Below, piece by piece: positions 1-9,094 of a DNA stretch of 64,000 nt; position 1 is the first letter of the stretch; every line of letters begins with the position of its first letter. Both the position numbers and the translations under genes were made by a program. A model generated the notes under the pieces. That model searched no databases. It was given only the letters and a program-made list of their open reading frames with translations, and was not told the origin of the DNA. This DNA is from Lachnospira pectinoschiza (GTDB lineage: Bacteria > Bacillota > Clostridia > Lachnospirales > Lachnospiraceae): assembly GCF_020564355.1 (NCBI RefSeq), contig NZ_JAJCRR010000002.1, positions 555,151-619,150 of the forward strand, read 5' to 3'.

Positions 1-939
1 TCTTACTACCGTTACGATGTCAGTACCGGTGCGTATCATATTATCCATACCACCGTGGCAGACCTGACGAAACTCGGCAATGTGCTTTTATTAAAAGCTT
101 TTGTACTGGATGAAAACTACTGTATTTTTGATGAAATTACATATTCCAGAGAAAATTTAAGCAGTACCGGACTGTTTAGCAACGGCATGGGTACACATAA
201 AATGCTTTTAAAAGAAATACAGGAAAATAAAGAGCGTTTACTAAAAGATTCTGTGATTGCCACATCCGGCATTGAAAAACTGATTCCTCTTTCAGGTAAT
301 TTATGTATTATCAAACTGGGGAGTCCGATGTTAGAAGAACTGGTTTTTTCTGATACTGCCATACAGCCTTTTAAGCAGAAAGAAATCATCGGCATTGTCA
401 ATATCAAGCAGTTTATTTCCGAACTGCTGTTAAATCAGAACAATGCATTTCTGGAAATTTTAGATGAAGGCTCTGAGGAAATTACATTTCCATACATCCG
501 CCAGTATGACAATGATATTGTCTATTCAAAAGTCGATGTTTCAAAAAAAATAGAAGAAGTTATTATATACGATTATGAAACAAAAGTGAAGAAAGTACGC
601 TTAAACAGCAATATTACCAGGATTTCCGATTTGAATCATACGTATATTTTAAATGATACCCCGTATATTATTAAAAATACGGACAAAAATACGCGTTTAA
701 TTAATCTGAATACACAGAAAACCGACATTAAATTAAGCGGTGATGTACGTATTAAATTTATCCGCAGGGATTTAATTGTTACGCAGCACCATGTTAAAAA
801 AATGTTTTTTATGCGTAAGGAAAACTATTACATTGAGGTTTTCCGATACCCGGATATGCACCATTCCATTTTCAAGACGCGTGCAAAATATAAAGACTGT
901 ATCGCATTTTTTGACGATTTACTGATTTTTACCAATTAG
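1..939 (+). CDS. Unknown protein, 5' end beyond window
   Basis: The reading frame is open from the first base (S-Y-Y-R-Y-D...) and stops at 939, so this is the C-terminal part of a longer protein; the GTG at 55 is not needed as a start. I do not recognise the family. No signal peptide or membrane segment is visible in the part seen, and the composition is that of a soluble, beta-strand-rich protein with recurring I/V-K-x-I patterns in the last 100 residues. The gene ends 17 nt before the DUF896 gene, which has its own AGGAGA ribosome site, so the two are probably co-transcribed. Function is unknown. Confidence 0.7.
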   Translation, partial: SYYRYDVSTGAYHIIHTTVADLTKLGNVLLLKAFVLDENYCIFDEITYSRENLSSTGLFSNGMGTHKMLLKEIQENKERLLKDSVIATSGIEKLIPLSGNLCIIKLGSPMLEELVFSDTAIQPFKQKEIIGIVNIKQFISELLLNQNNAFLEILDEGSEEITFPYIRQYDNDIVYSKVDVSKKIEEVIIYDYETKVKKVRLNSNITRISDLNHTYILNDTPYIIKNTDKNTRLINLNTQKTDIKLSGDVRIKFIRRDLIVTQHHVKKMFFMRKENYYIEVFRYPDMHHSIFKTRAKYKDCIAFFDDLLIFTN

Positions 940-956
940 AACAGGAGAACATTTGT

Positions 957-1223
957 ATGGTAACACAGGACACTATTAACCGGATTAACGAATTATACCG
1001 CAAGTCCAAGGCAGAAGGCTTAACAAGCGCCGAAGCCGAGGAACAGAAGCAGCTTCGTGCAGAGTACGTTGCAGCATTCCGCAACAATTTAAGAGGAACG
1101 CTCGATTCCATTAAAATCCAGAACCCGGACGGTTCTATGATTGATGTCAAGAAGCGGCATGAAGAAAAAATGAAGCGGCTGGAACAGGAAGCATTGGAAA
1201 ATGCCAGAAAATACGGCAATTAA
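957..1223 (+). CDS. DUF896 (YnzC/UPF0291) small protein
   Basis: This 88-residue protein matches the DUF896 pattern: an N-terminal helical pair (INRINELYRKSKAEGLTSAE), then R-x-E-Y-x-x-x-F-R-x-N-L-R-G-x-L-D near residues 35-52, and a charged C-terminal helix. Family members such as B. subtilis YnzC are small cytosolic helical-hairpin proteins; their role is poorly defined, and some are linked to the SOS/division locus. The start ATG is preceded by AGGAGA at good spacing. It sits between the unknown upstream gene and the folate cyclo-ligase gene in a tight same-strand run. Confidence 0.85.
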   Translation: MVTQDTINRINELYRKSKAEGLTSAEAEEQKQLRAEYVAAFRNNLRGTLDSIKIQNPDGSMIDVKKRHEEKMKRLEQEALENARKYGN

Positions 1224-1240
1224 GACAAAACGAGGCAGTT

Positions 1241-1783
1241 ATGACTAAAGAACAGGCAAGAGTATTTGTAAAAGCAGAAAAAAATAAAATGACACCGGCA
1301 CAGATTCATGAAAACAGCCGTCAAATCATAGATCGGCTTATTTCACAGGATTTTTTTTACAGCGCAGATACCGTACTTACTTATGTCAGTTACAATCAGG
1401 AAGTGGAAACCCATTCCTTTATTGACAATTGTCTTTCCCTGGGCAAAACCGTGCTTGTGCCAAAGGTCTACGGCAGGGATATGAAGTTCCACCAGATTAC
1501 GGCGCTGTCAGAATTAAAGCCCGGCAAATACGGTATTTTAGAACCCGATAATACTGATATCTGTGAACCGGAGCAGGGGCTGATGATTATGCCCGGACTT
1601 GCTTTTGATAAAGAACACCACCGTGCCGGATATGGCGGCGGATTTTACGACCGCTATTTAGAACAGCACCCGGTGTTTTACAAAGCCGCTGTAGCTTTTT
1701 CTTTTCAGATTGTAGACCATATCGAAACCGAAAGCTACGACTTAAAACCGGATTGTATTATTACTGAACAGGCGGTTCTGTAA
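1241..1783 (+). CDS. 5-formyltetrahydrofolate cyclo-ligase
   Basis: This 180-residue protein is the usual family length. The ATP-dependent enzyme converts 5-formyl-THF to 5,10-methenyl-THF, returning a dead-end folate to one-carbon metabolism in the cytosol. Visible signatures are the N-terminal R/K-rich helix (MTKEQARVFVKAEKNKM), a Y-V-S-Y-N-Q-E-V-x-T segment near 50, and the C-terminal substrate/nucleotide motif P-G-L-A-F-D followed by R-x-G-Y-G-G-G-F-Y-D-R-Y-L near 124-146. It lies 17 nt after the DUF896 gene and 70 nt before proA. Confidence 0.93.
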   Translation: MTKEQARVFVKAEKNKMTPAQIHENSRQIIDRLISQDFFYSADTVLTYVSYNQEVETHSFIDNCLSLGKTVLVPKVYGRDMKFHQITALSELKPGKYGILEPDNTDICEPEQGLMIMPGLAFDKEHHRAGYGGGFYDRYLEQHPVFYKAAVAFSFQIVDHIETESYDLKPDCIITEQAVL

Positions 1784-1853
1784 CAACAGACGAAAATGCC
1801 TGCAAAATAAAGAATCGTAAAAATATAAAAATTTTATGGAGGGCAGAAAAAAT

Positions 1854-3101
1854 ATGGAAACACTTACCGTAATGGGACAGCGTGCAAAAACAGCCGCCGC
1901 CCAGCTTGCAAAAACCGGAATCACCGAACGCAATAATGCTTTAAAAGCAGCTGCAGATGCACTGCTTGCAAAACGTGATACCATTCAGGCTGCCAATGCA
2001 AAAGACATTGAAGCCGCAAAGAAAAATCAGATGAAACCGGCAATGATTGACCGTCTGACACTGACCGATGCCAGAATTGAAGGCATGGCAGAAGGCTTGT
2101 ATCAGATTGTGCAGTTAGACGACCCGATTGGTGAAATCACTTCCATGAAGCAGCGTCCAAACGGTCTGATGATTGGTAAAAAAAAGGTGCCGTTAGGTGT
2201 TATCGCCATTATTTATGAATCCCGTCCAAATGTTACTGCCGATGCTTTCGGACTGACTTTAAAATCCGGCAATGCCGTTATTTTAAGAGGTGGCAGTGAT
2301 GCGATTCACTCCAATACGGCAATTGTTTCCGTAATTACCGAAAGCCTGAAAGAATGTGGTATCAATCCGGATGCCATCCAGCTGGTTACTGATACCGACA
2401 GGGCGCTTGTTACCGAATTAATGCATATGAATAAATATATTGATGTCATTATTCCGAGAGGCGGTGCCGGACTGATTCAGAATGTCGTCCAAAACAGCAC
2501 TGTTCCGGTCATTGAAACAGGAACCGGAAACTGCCATATTTATGTGGATGAATATGCAGACTTTAAGATGGCAGAAGATATTATTTTCAATGCAAAGACA
2601 CAGCGTATCGGTGTCTGCAATGCCTGTGAATCTTTAGTTGTCCACAGTAAGATTGCCGGTGAATTTATCCCGCAGCTGGTTGACCGCTTAAAATTAAAAA
2701 ACGTTGAAATCCGTGGTGATGAACGTGCAATAGCTGCCGACTCACGGATTGTTCCGGCAACGGAAGAAGACTGGGGAACGGAATACTTAGATTACATCAT
2801 TTCATTAAAGGTTGTGGATTCCATTGATGAAGCAATTGCACACATTAACCGCTATAATACCGGTCATTCCGAGGCCATTATCACAAAAGATTATGACCAT
2901 GCACAGCAGTTTTTAAATGAAATTGATGCCGCCGCCGTCTATGTCAATGCTTCGACCCGTTTTACGGATGGATTTGAGTTTGGCTTCGGTGCGGAAATCG
3001 GTATCAGCACACAAAAGATTCACGCACGCGGTCCGATGGGACTGGATGCGCTGACCACTTCCAAATATGTCATTTACGGAAACGGACAAGTCCGGAAGTA
3101 G
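1854..3101 (+). CDS. proA: Glutamate-5-semialdehyde dehydrogenase (gamma-glutamyl phosphate reductase)
   Basis: ProA performs the NADPH-dependent reduction of gamma-glutamyl phosphate to glutamate-5-semialdehyde in proline synthesis. The aldehyde-dehydrogenase-fold protein carries the catalytic cysteine in the G-V-C-N-A-C-E segment, the [11 protein letters not shown] motif, and the G-x-G-x-C-H-x-Y-V-D signature. I place the start at 1854 (METLTVMGQ) because the in-frame ATG at 1836 overlaps the GGAGGG ribosome site; this gives 415 residues, the normal length. No proB lies next to it in this window. Confidence 0.95.
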   Translation: METLTVMGQRAKTAAAQLAKTGITERNNALKAAADALLAKRDTIQAANAKDIEAAKKNQMKPAMIDRLTLTDARIEGMAEGLYQIVQLDDPIGEITSMKQRPNGLMIGKKKVPLGVIAIIYESRPNVTADAFGLTLKSGNAVILRGGSDAIHSNTAIVSVITESLKECGINPDAIQLVTDTDRALVTELMHMNKYIDVIIPRGGAGLIQNVVQNSTVPVIETGTGNCHIYVDEYADFKMAEDIIFNAKTQRIGVCNACESLVVHSKIAGEFIPQLVDRLKLKNVEIRGDERAIAADSRIVPATEEDWGTEYLDYIISLKVVDSIDEAIAHINRYNTGHSEAIITKDYDHAQQFLNEIDAAAVYVNASTRFTDGFEFGFGAEIGISTQKIHARGPMGLDALTTSKYVIYGNGQVRK

Positions 3102-3129
3102 CCTTGAAAAATTTACAGGTAATTTTAAT

Positions 3130-3152
3130 GCCGTCTGACGGCAGAATGGGGA
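3130..3152 (+). promoter_or_regulatory. Start-proximal hairpin plus Shine-Dalgarno of the GGDEF/EAL gene
   Basis: The hairpin GCCGTC-T-GACGGC is followed at once by AGAATGGGGA and the ATG at 3159. The same arrangement, a short GCC...GGC hairpin directly abutting a (G)GAATGGAG-like ribosome site, recurs at several other gene starts in this window. Confidence 0.55.
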
Positions 3153-3158
3153 ATTGTA

Positions 3159-4829
3159 ATGATAAAAAGTGTTAAAGATTTAAAAGCGTATGAAGATGTC
3201 TTTACGCTGATTGATGAATGTACTGATAACTATGTGTTCGTTTATGATTTAGAAAATGATTTGTTTCATATAAGTAAATCTGCACTGGATACTTTTACTT
3301 TGGAAGAGGAACATATCAAATTAGCTTCCAGCGCTTTGAAACCTCTGGTTTATCCAAAAGACTGGGACAGGCTGGCTGCTGATATCCGTGCCGTGCGCAA
3401 TCAGGAAAAAGCACAGCACAATCTGGAGTACCGCCTGATTACCAAAGATGATGAAATTATATGGGTAAGCGGAAAAAGCCGTACCTTTTTTAATGAAAAT
3501 GGTGAGCCTTTCATGCTGATAGGCTGCATTTGCGAAATCGGAAAGCATAACAAATACGACAATGTCACAAGCCTTTACTGTGAAGATGTGTTAAAAGAGC
3601 GTTATGCCCTTGCAAAAATCGCAGAGCCGCAGCCTGTTACCGGCACGATATTGTTAATCGGCATTGACAATTTCCGCGAAATCAATGAAAAATACGGTAC
3701 CAAAATGGGCAACATTCTGCTTGCCGGTGTTGCAGAGGCAATTGCCGTCTGCTGCAAAAACCGTGAAAATGTATTCCGTTTCCACGGGGATGAATTTGCC
3801 GTGATTTTAAAAGAACAGCCGTCATGTACCACCGCCGATGCGAAAAAATTGTATAAAACTATCCGTAGAAAAATTGATTCTTCAATTGAAAAAAACGGGT
3901 ATCATATGTTTTTCACGATTTCCGGTGGTGCGGCTTCCTTTAATACACAGGAGGATTCTTACGAAGATGTTTTAAAAAATGCCAAATTTGCACTGCATGT
4001 TTCAAAATTAAATGGTAAAAACACCTTTACACCATATTCAGAAGATGAATATCTTTCCTATATCCGCAGAATTGATATTCAGGAAGAATTAAGAAAATGT
4101 GTGGAAAATGATTTTAAGGGCTTTGAAGTCTATTACCAGCCCATTATGAAACCGCAGACGAACACCCTCTACGGCTCGGAAGCCTTAATCCGCTGGCACA
4201 GTGAGAAATACGGTTTTATGTCACCGGTTGATTTCGTTCCACTGCTTGAAGAAAGCGCCTTAATCATCCCGCTCGGCAAATGGATTATTGAAAATGCGGT
4301 GCGGCAGTGTAAAGCATGGGTTTCGGTTTATCCGGATTTTATAATGAATATTAACCTGTCCTTTGTACAGATTATTAAAAGTGATATTTTAAAAGACGCG
4401 GTAGAATTACTGGAACAGTATGAACTCTCTGCCGAACATGTTGTTTTTGAGGTCACGGAAAGCGGCGAGCTGGAAAATAATACTGCCGTAAAGCATGTGT
4501 TAAATTCTTTTAATAACAAAAGCTTAAATCTTGCCATTGACGATTTCGGTACGGGCTATTCTAACCTGCGCTATATCCGCGATATGATGTTTGGCATTAT
4601 CAAAATCGACCGTCTGTTTATCAAAGATATTAATGAAAGCAGCCAAAACTACACACTTGTCAAGTATGTAACGGAAATGGCACACAACTTTAACATCAAG
4701 GTCTGCGTGGAAGGTGTCGAAACGCAGGAAGAATACGACAAGGTCATGACATTAAAACCAGACTGTATTCAGGGCTTTTTCTACGGCAAACCGATGAATG
4801 CCGGAAATTTTGCCGCCAGCTATATTTAA
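3159..4829 (+). CDS. PAS-GGDEF-EAL cyclic-di-GMP signalling protein
   Basis: This 556-residue cytosolic protein has no membrane segment. An N-terminal PAS-like domain (about 20-130, with I-x-W-V-S-G-K-S-R and F-x-L-I-G-C) is followed by a GGDEF domain whose signature reads H-G-D-E-F (H209) instead of G-G-D-E-F, so the cyclase may be weak or serve only as a GTP sensor. The EAL domain looks competent: E-A-L-I-R-W at 341, D-D-F-G-T-G at 461, K-x-D-R-x-F-I, and E-G-V-E-T near the end. I therefore infer net c-di-GMP phosphodiesterase activity, which in flagellated bacteria favours motility. A strong terminator follows. Confidence 0.9.
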   Translation: MIKSVKDLKAYEDVFTLIDECTDNYVFVYDLENDLFHISKSALDTFTLEEEHIKLASSALKPLVYPKDWDRLAADIRAVRNQEKAQHNLEYRLITKDDEIIWVSGKSRTFFNENGEPFMLIGCICEIGKHNKYDNVTSLYCEDVLKERYALAKIAEPQPVTGTILLIGIDNFREINEKYGTKMGNILLAGVAEAIAVCCKNRENVFRFHGDEFAVILKEQPSCTTADAKKLYKTIRRKIDSSIEKNGYHMFFTISGGAASFNTQEDSYEDVLKNAKFALHVSKLNGKNTFTPYSEDEYLSYIRRIDIQEELRKCVENDFKGFEVYYQPIMKPQTNTLYGSEALIRWHSEKYGFMSPVDFVPLLEESALIIPLGKWIIENAVRQCKAWVSVYPDFIMNINLSFVQIIKSDILKDAVELLEQYELSAEHVVFEVTESGELENNTAVKHVLNSFNNKSLNLAIDDFGTGYSNLRYIRDMMFGIIKIDRLFIKDINESSQNYTLVKYVTEMAHNFNIKVCVEGVETQEEYDKVMTLKPDCIQGFFYGKPMNAGNFAASYI

Positions 4830-4835
4830 CAGCAG

Positions 4836-4877
4836 AGTCAAATCTACAAAATTTCATTGTAGATTTGACTTTTTTTA
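4836..4877 (+). terminator. Rho-independent terminator after GGDEF/EAL gene
   Basis: A perfect 14-bp stem (AGTCAAATCTACAA / TTGTAGATTTGACT) with a 7-nt loop is followed by a run of T to 4877. It ends the upstream transcription unit. Confidence 0.95.
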
Positions 4878-4953
4878 TGGAATTCAGTAAAATTATGAGT
4901 TGACGGTTTTAAACTGATACAATGACAGATTATAGAAATAAGGAGTATTTTAA

Positions 4954-6387
4954 ATGGGCAATATTGCACTTACCGATGTTATTCCACAGGATTCCCTGGA
5001 ACGACAGTTATATTTTATAGAAAAATGCAAAGCTTATGTAGCAGACTTACAGGAAAAGTTAGGACGTCCCTTAACCTGCTGTACCCAGACGTTTGGGTGT
5101 CAGATGAATGCGAGGGACTCTGAAAAGCTTCTTGGTATTTTAACGGAAATCGGCTATGTTCCGGTTGAAACAGAAGAAGCCGACCTCGTGCTTTACAATA
5201 CCTGTACCGTCCGTGAAAATGCCAACCTGCGTGTATACGGACGTCTTGGCCACTTAAACGGCTTAAAAAAGAAAAATCCGCATATGATTATCGCACTGTG
5301 CGGCTGTATGATGCAGGAAACACAGGTTGTTGAAAAAATCAAGCAGTCTTACCGCTTTGTCGACATTATGTTCGGTACATTCAACATTTTCAAGCTGGCA
5401 GAACTGCTCTACAGCAGATGGACACAGGAAGACCAGATTATCGACATCTGGGACAGCACAAAAGAAGTGGTGGAAGAACTGCCGACTATGCGTAAATATC
5501 CGTTTAAATCCGGTGTTAATATTATGTACGGCTGTAACAACTTCTGCAGTTACTGTATCGTGCCATATGTGCGCGGCCGCGAAAAGAGCCGTGAGCCGAA
5601 AGAAATTATCATGGAAATTGAACGTCTTGTAAAAGACGGTGTCAAGGAAGTCATGCTTTTAGGACAAAATGTTAATTCTTACGGTAAAAATCTTTCTGTT
5701 CCGGTTACATTTGCAGAATTATTACAGGAAGTGGAAAAGATTGACGGCTTAGAGCGTATCCGTTTTATGACACCGCATCCGAAGGATTTATCCGATGACT
5801 TAATTGACGTTATGAGCAAGTCCAAAAAAATCTGCAACCACGTACACCTTCCGGTGCAGTCGGGCAGCAGCCGTTTATTAAAGCTGATGAACCGTAACTA
5901 CACAAAGGAGCATTATCTGGAACTGGTTGACAAAATCCGCAGTAAAATGCCTGACGTATCCCTGACAACCGATATTATTGTCGGCTTTCCGGGTGAAACA
6001 GAAGAAGATTTTGAAGAAACCTTAGATGTTGTAAGAAAAGCAAAATACGACAGTGCGTATACCTTTATCTATTCAAAGCGTACCGGAACACCTGCTGCCG
6101 CAATGGAAAATCAGGTACCGGAAGATGTTGTTAAAAACCGCTTCAACCGGTTATTGGAAACCGTAAATGAAGTATCCCGCTCTATCAGTAACCGCTATGA
6201 AGGCACGGTACAGCAGGTACTTGTTGAAGATGTGGACGACCATGATGCAAGCTATGTCACAGGCCGCATGACCAACAACATTTTAGTTCATTTTCCGGGT
6301 TCAAAGGATTTAATCGGAACACTTGTCAATGTACGGCTGACAGAATGCCGTGGCTTTTACTATATGGGTGAACAGGAGAACGCATAA
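4954..6387 (+). CDS. miaB: tRNA-2-methylthio-N6-dimethylallyladenosine synthase
   Basis: MiaB is a radical-SAM methylthiotransferase that adds the 2-methylthio group to i6A37 of tRNA. The N-terminal auxiliary cluster cysteines are in T-F-G-C-Q-M-N (C49), N-T-C-T-V-R (C84) and C-G-C-M (C118). The radical-SAM cluster is C194-x3-C198-x2-C201 in Y-G-C-N-N-F-C-S-Y-C-I-V-P. A TRAM RNA-binding domain ends the 477-residue protein. AAGGAG precedes the ATG. The stop overlaps the mutS start by one base (TAATG), so the two are translationally coupled. The substrate-making enzyme miaA lies further down the same run. Confidence 0.97.
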   Translation: MGNIALTDVIPQDSLERQLYFIEKCKAYVADLQEKLGRPLTCCTQTFGCQMNARDSEKLLGILTEIGYVPVETEEADLVLYNTCTVRENANLRVYGRLGHLNGLKKKNPHMIIALCGCMMQETQVVEKIKQSYRFVDIMFGTFNIFKLAELLYSRWTQEDQIIDIWDSTKEVVEELPTMRKYPFKSGVNIMYGCNNFCSYCIVPYVRGREKSREPKEIIMEIERLVKDGVKEVMLLGQNVNSYGKNLSVPVTFAELLQEVEKIDGLERIRFMTPHPKDLSDDLIDVMSKSKKICNHVHLPVQSGSSRLLKLMNRNYTKEHYLELVDKIRSKMPDVSLTTDIIVGFPGETEEDFEETLDVVRKAKYDSAYTFIYSKRTGTPAAAMENQVPEDVVKNRFNRLLETVNEVSRSISNRYEGTVQQVLVEDVDDHDASYVTGRMTNNILVHFPGSKDLIGTLVNVRLTECRGFYYMGEQENA

Positions 6388-9041
6388 TGGCTGAATACTC
6401 ACCGATGATGCAGCATTATTTAAAAACAAAGGAAGAATATAAAGACTGTATCTTATTTTACAGACTGGGTGACTTCTATGAAATGTTTTTTGATGATGCA
6501 CTTGTCGTATCAAAAGAACTGGAACTGACACTGACCGGAAAAGACTGCGGACAGGCAGAACGCGCGCCGATGTGCGGAATCCCGTTTCATGCTGCCGAAA
6601 CCTACTTAAACAGACTGGTTGCCAACGGACACAAGGTTGCCATCTGTGAACAGGTCGAAGATCCGAAGCAGGCTAAAGGCATTGTAAAACGGGAAGTCAT
6701 CCGCATCGTTACACCCGGCACGAATTTAAATACACAAGCTTTAGACGAAACCAAAAATAACTATCTGATGAGCATTGTCTATCTCGGTGAGAAAATCGGT
6801 GTATCGATTGCAGATTTTTCAACCGGAGATTACTTTGTAACCGAACTGTCTTCCGGCAGTGAACTGATTGACGAAATCAATAAATTTGTTCCGTCAGAAA
6901 TCATTACCAATGAATACTTTTCAATGAGTGGTATTGATTTAACTGCTGTCAATGACAAATTGGGCATTACCATGTCCACGCTGGATAGCTGGTATTTTGA
7001 TGAAGATACCTGTATTAAAAAGCTGCTGACTCATTTTAAGGTCGGCGTACTGGACGGCCTTGGCTTAAAGGATTATACCGCCGGCACAATTGCTGCAGGC
7101 GCATTGCTGTTGTATCTATATGAAATGCAGAAGGGCAGTGTAGACCACATTACCTCAATAGTGCCGTACACTACCGGAAAATATATGCTGATTGACAGCT
7201 CCTCAAGACGGAATCTGGAACTGGTTGAAACCATGCGCGAAAAACAGAAAAAAGGCTCGCTTTTATGGGTGCTTGACAAAACTAAAACCGCCATGGGTGC
7301 GCGTGCGTTACGCTCCATGATTGAACAGCCGCTGATTAATAAAGAAGACATTTTAAAGCGGCAGGCAGGTATCGAGGAGTGTAACAACCGTGCAATAGAC
7401 CGCGAAGAAATCCGCGAATACTTAAATCCGGTGTACGATTTAGAGCGTATTATGACAAAAATCAGCTGTAAATCCGCAAACCCACGTGATTTGATTGCAT
7501 TCCGTAATTCACTTGAAATGCTTCCGTATATAAAGAAGCTTATCGGCACAATGGAAAGTGATCTTTTCGCCGAATGTTTTGCAAATTTAGACGACCTTGC
7601 AGATATATATTCGCTGATTTCCTCTGCAATCGTAGAAGAACCGCCGATTACCATCCGTGAAGCCGGTATTATCAAAGAAGGCTTTTCCAAAGAAGCCGAT
7701 GAACTGCGCCGCGCCAAAACCGAAGGCAAAGAGTGGCTTGCGCAGCTAGAAGCAAGAGAAAAAGAAGCAACCGGCATTAAAAATTTAAAAGTCAAATACA
7801 ATAAGGTCTTTGGTTATTACTTAGAAGTAACAAATTCCTTTAAGAATTTAGTTCCGGCAGACTGGGTGCGCAAGCAGACTTTAACCAATGCGGAACGGTA
7901 CACCACCGATGAATTAAAGAAGCTTGAAGACGTTATTTTAGGGGCGGAAGATAAGCTTTGCAGTCTGGAATATGACTTATTTAACGAAGTCCGTGACAGC
8001 ATTGCCGCCGAAGTACGCCGTATCAAATCCACTGCCCGCGCGATTGCGGAAATCGATGTCTATACGGCACTTTCCGTTGTCGCACAGCAGTACAACTATG
8101 TAAAACCGGCGATTAACGAAAAAGGCATTATTGACATTAAAAACGGCAGACACCCGGTTGTTGAAAAAATGATCCGCAACGATATGTTTGTCGCCAACAA
8201 TACATACCTTGACAATGCAAAGAACCGCATTTCCATTATTACAGGACCGAACATGGCTGGTAAATCCACTTATATGCGCCAGACGGCTTTAATCGTTCTG
8301 ATGGCACAAATCGGTTCGTTTGTTCCGGCACAGGAAGCCAATATTGGTATTGTAGACCGCATTTTTACGCGTGTCGGAGCTTCCGATGACTTAGCTTCCG
8401 GTCAGTCTACATTTATGGTGGAAATGACGGAGGTTGCCAATATCCTGCGCAACGCTACACCAAAGAGCCTTCTGATTTTGGATGAAATCGGACGCGGAAC
8501 GAGTACATTTGACGGATTAAGCATTGCATGGGCCGTTGTTGAGTATATCGCAAATACTAAGTTGCTTGGCGCCAAGACGCTGTTTGCCACACACTACCAC
8601 GAACTGACCGAACTGGAAGGTACATTAGACGGTGTCAACAACTACTGCATTGCCGTCAAAGAAAACGGCGATGACATCGTTTTCCTGCGTAAAATCATTA
8701 AAGGCGGCGCGGATAAAAGTTACGGTATCCAGGTTGCCAAGCTTGCAGGCGTACCGGATACGGTTATCGAACGTGCAAAGGAACTGGTTGCCGATTTATC
8801 CGATGCGGATATTTCACTGAAAGCCCGTGATATTGCGCAGTATTCCAAGAAACAGGAAAAACTGGTAGATTCATATAAAAAAGTGGATGATTTAGAGGTA
8901 AAGCAGATGTCACTTTTTGATACAGTCAATAATGATGATATTATCGAAGATATTAAGGCACTCGACATCAGTAATATGACACCGATTGATGCCTTAAATA
9001 CGTTATATAAATTACAAGGCAGGGTAAAAAACCGCTGGTAA
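6387..9041 (+). CDS. mutS: DNA mismatch repair protein MutS
   Basis: MutS recognises mismatches and small loops and recruits MutL. The N-terminal mismatch-reading motif G-D-F-Y-E-M-F is near residues 29-35. The C-terminal ABC-type ATPase has Walker A G-P-N-M-A-G-K-S-T near 620 and Walker B L-I-L-D-E-I-G-R-G-T-S-T-F-D-G, then the T-H-Y-H-E-L motif. At 884 residues it is full length for the MutS1 family. It starts inside the miaB stop codon and is followed 53 nt later by mutL. Confidence 0.98.
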   Translation: MAEYSPMMQHYLKTKEEYKDCILFYRLGDFYEMFFDDALVVSKELELTLTGKDCGQAERAPMCGIPFHAAETYLNRLVANGHKVAICEQVEDPKQAKGIVKREVIRIVTPGTNLNTQALDETKNNYLMSIVYLGEKIGVSIADFSTGDYFVTELSSGSELIDEINKFVPSEIITNEYFSMSGIDLTAVNDKLGITMSTLDSWYFDEDTCIKKLLTHFKVGVLDGLGLKDYTAGTIAAGALLLYLYEMQKGSVDHITSIVPYTTGKYMLIDSSSRRNLELVETMREKQKKGSLLWVLDKTKTAMGARALRSMIEQPLINKEDILKRQAGIEECNNRAIDREEIREYLNPVYDLERIMTKISCKSANPRDLIAFRNSLEMLPYIKKLIGTMESDLFAECFANLDDLADIYSLISSAIVEEPPITIREAGIIKEGFSKEADELRRAKTEGKEWLAQLEAREKEATGIKNLKVKYNKVFGYYLEVTNSFKNLVPADWVRKQTLTNAERYTTDELKKLEDVILGAEDKLCSLEYDLFNEVRDSIAAEVRRIKSTARAIAEIDVYTALSVVAQQYNYVKPAINEKGIIDIKNGRHPVVEKMIRNDMFVANNTYLDNAKNRISIITGPNMAGKSTYMRQTALIVLMAQIGSFVPAQEANIGIVDRIFTRVGASDDLASGQSTFMVEMTEVANILRNATPKSLLILDEIGRGTSTFDGLSIAWAVVEYIANTKLLGAKTLFATHYHELTELEGTLDGVNNYCIAVKENGDDIVFLRKIIKGGADKSYGIQVAKLAGVPDTVIERAKELVADLSDADISLKARDIAQYSKKQEKLVDSYKKVDDLEVKQMSLFDTVNNDDIIEDIKALDISNMTPIDALNTLYKLQGRVKNRW

Positions 9042-9094
9042 ACGTTAACTACCGGGAAACAGCTTATAAAGCAGATTAGAAAGAAGGTGTAAAA

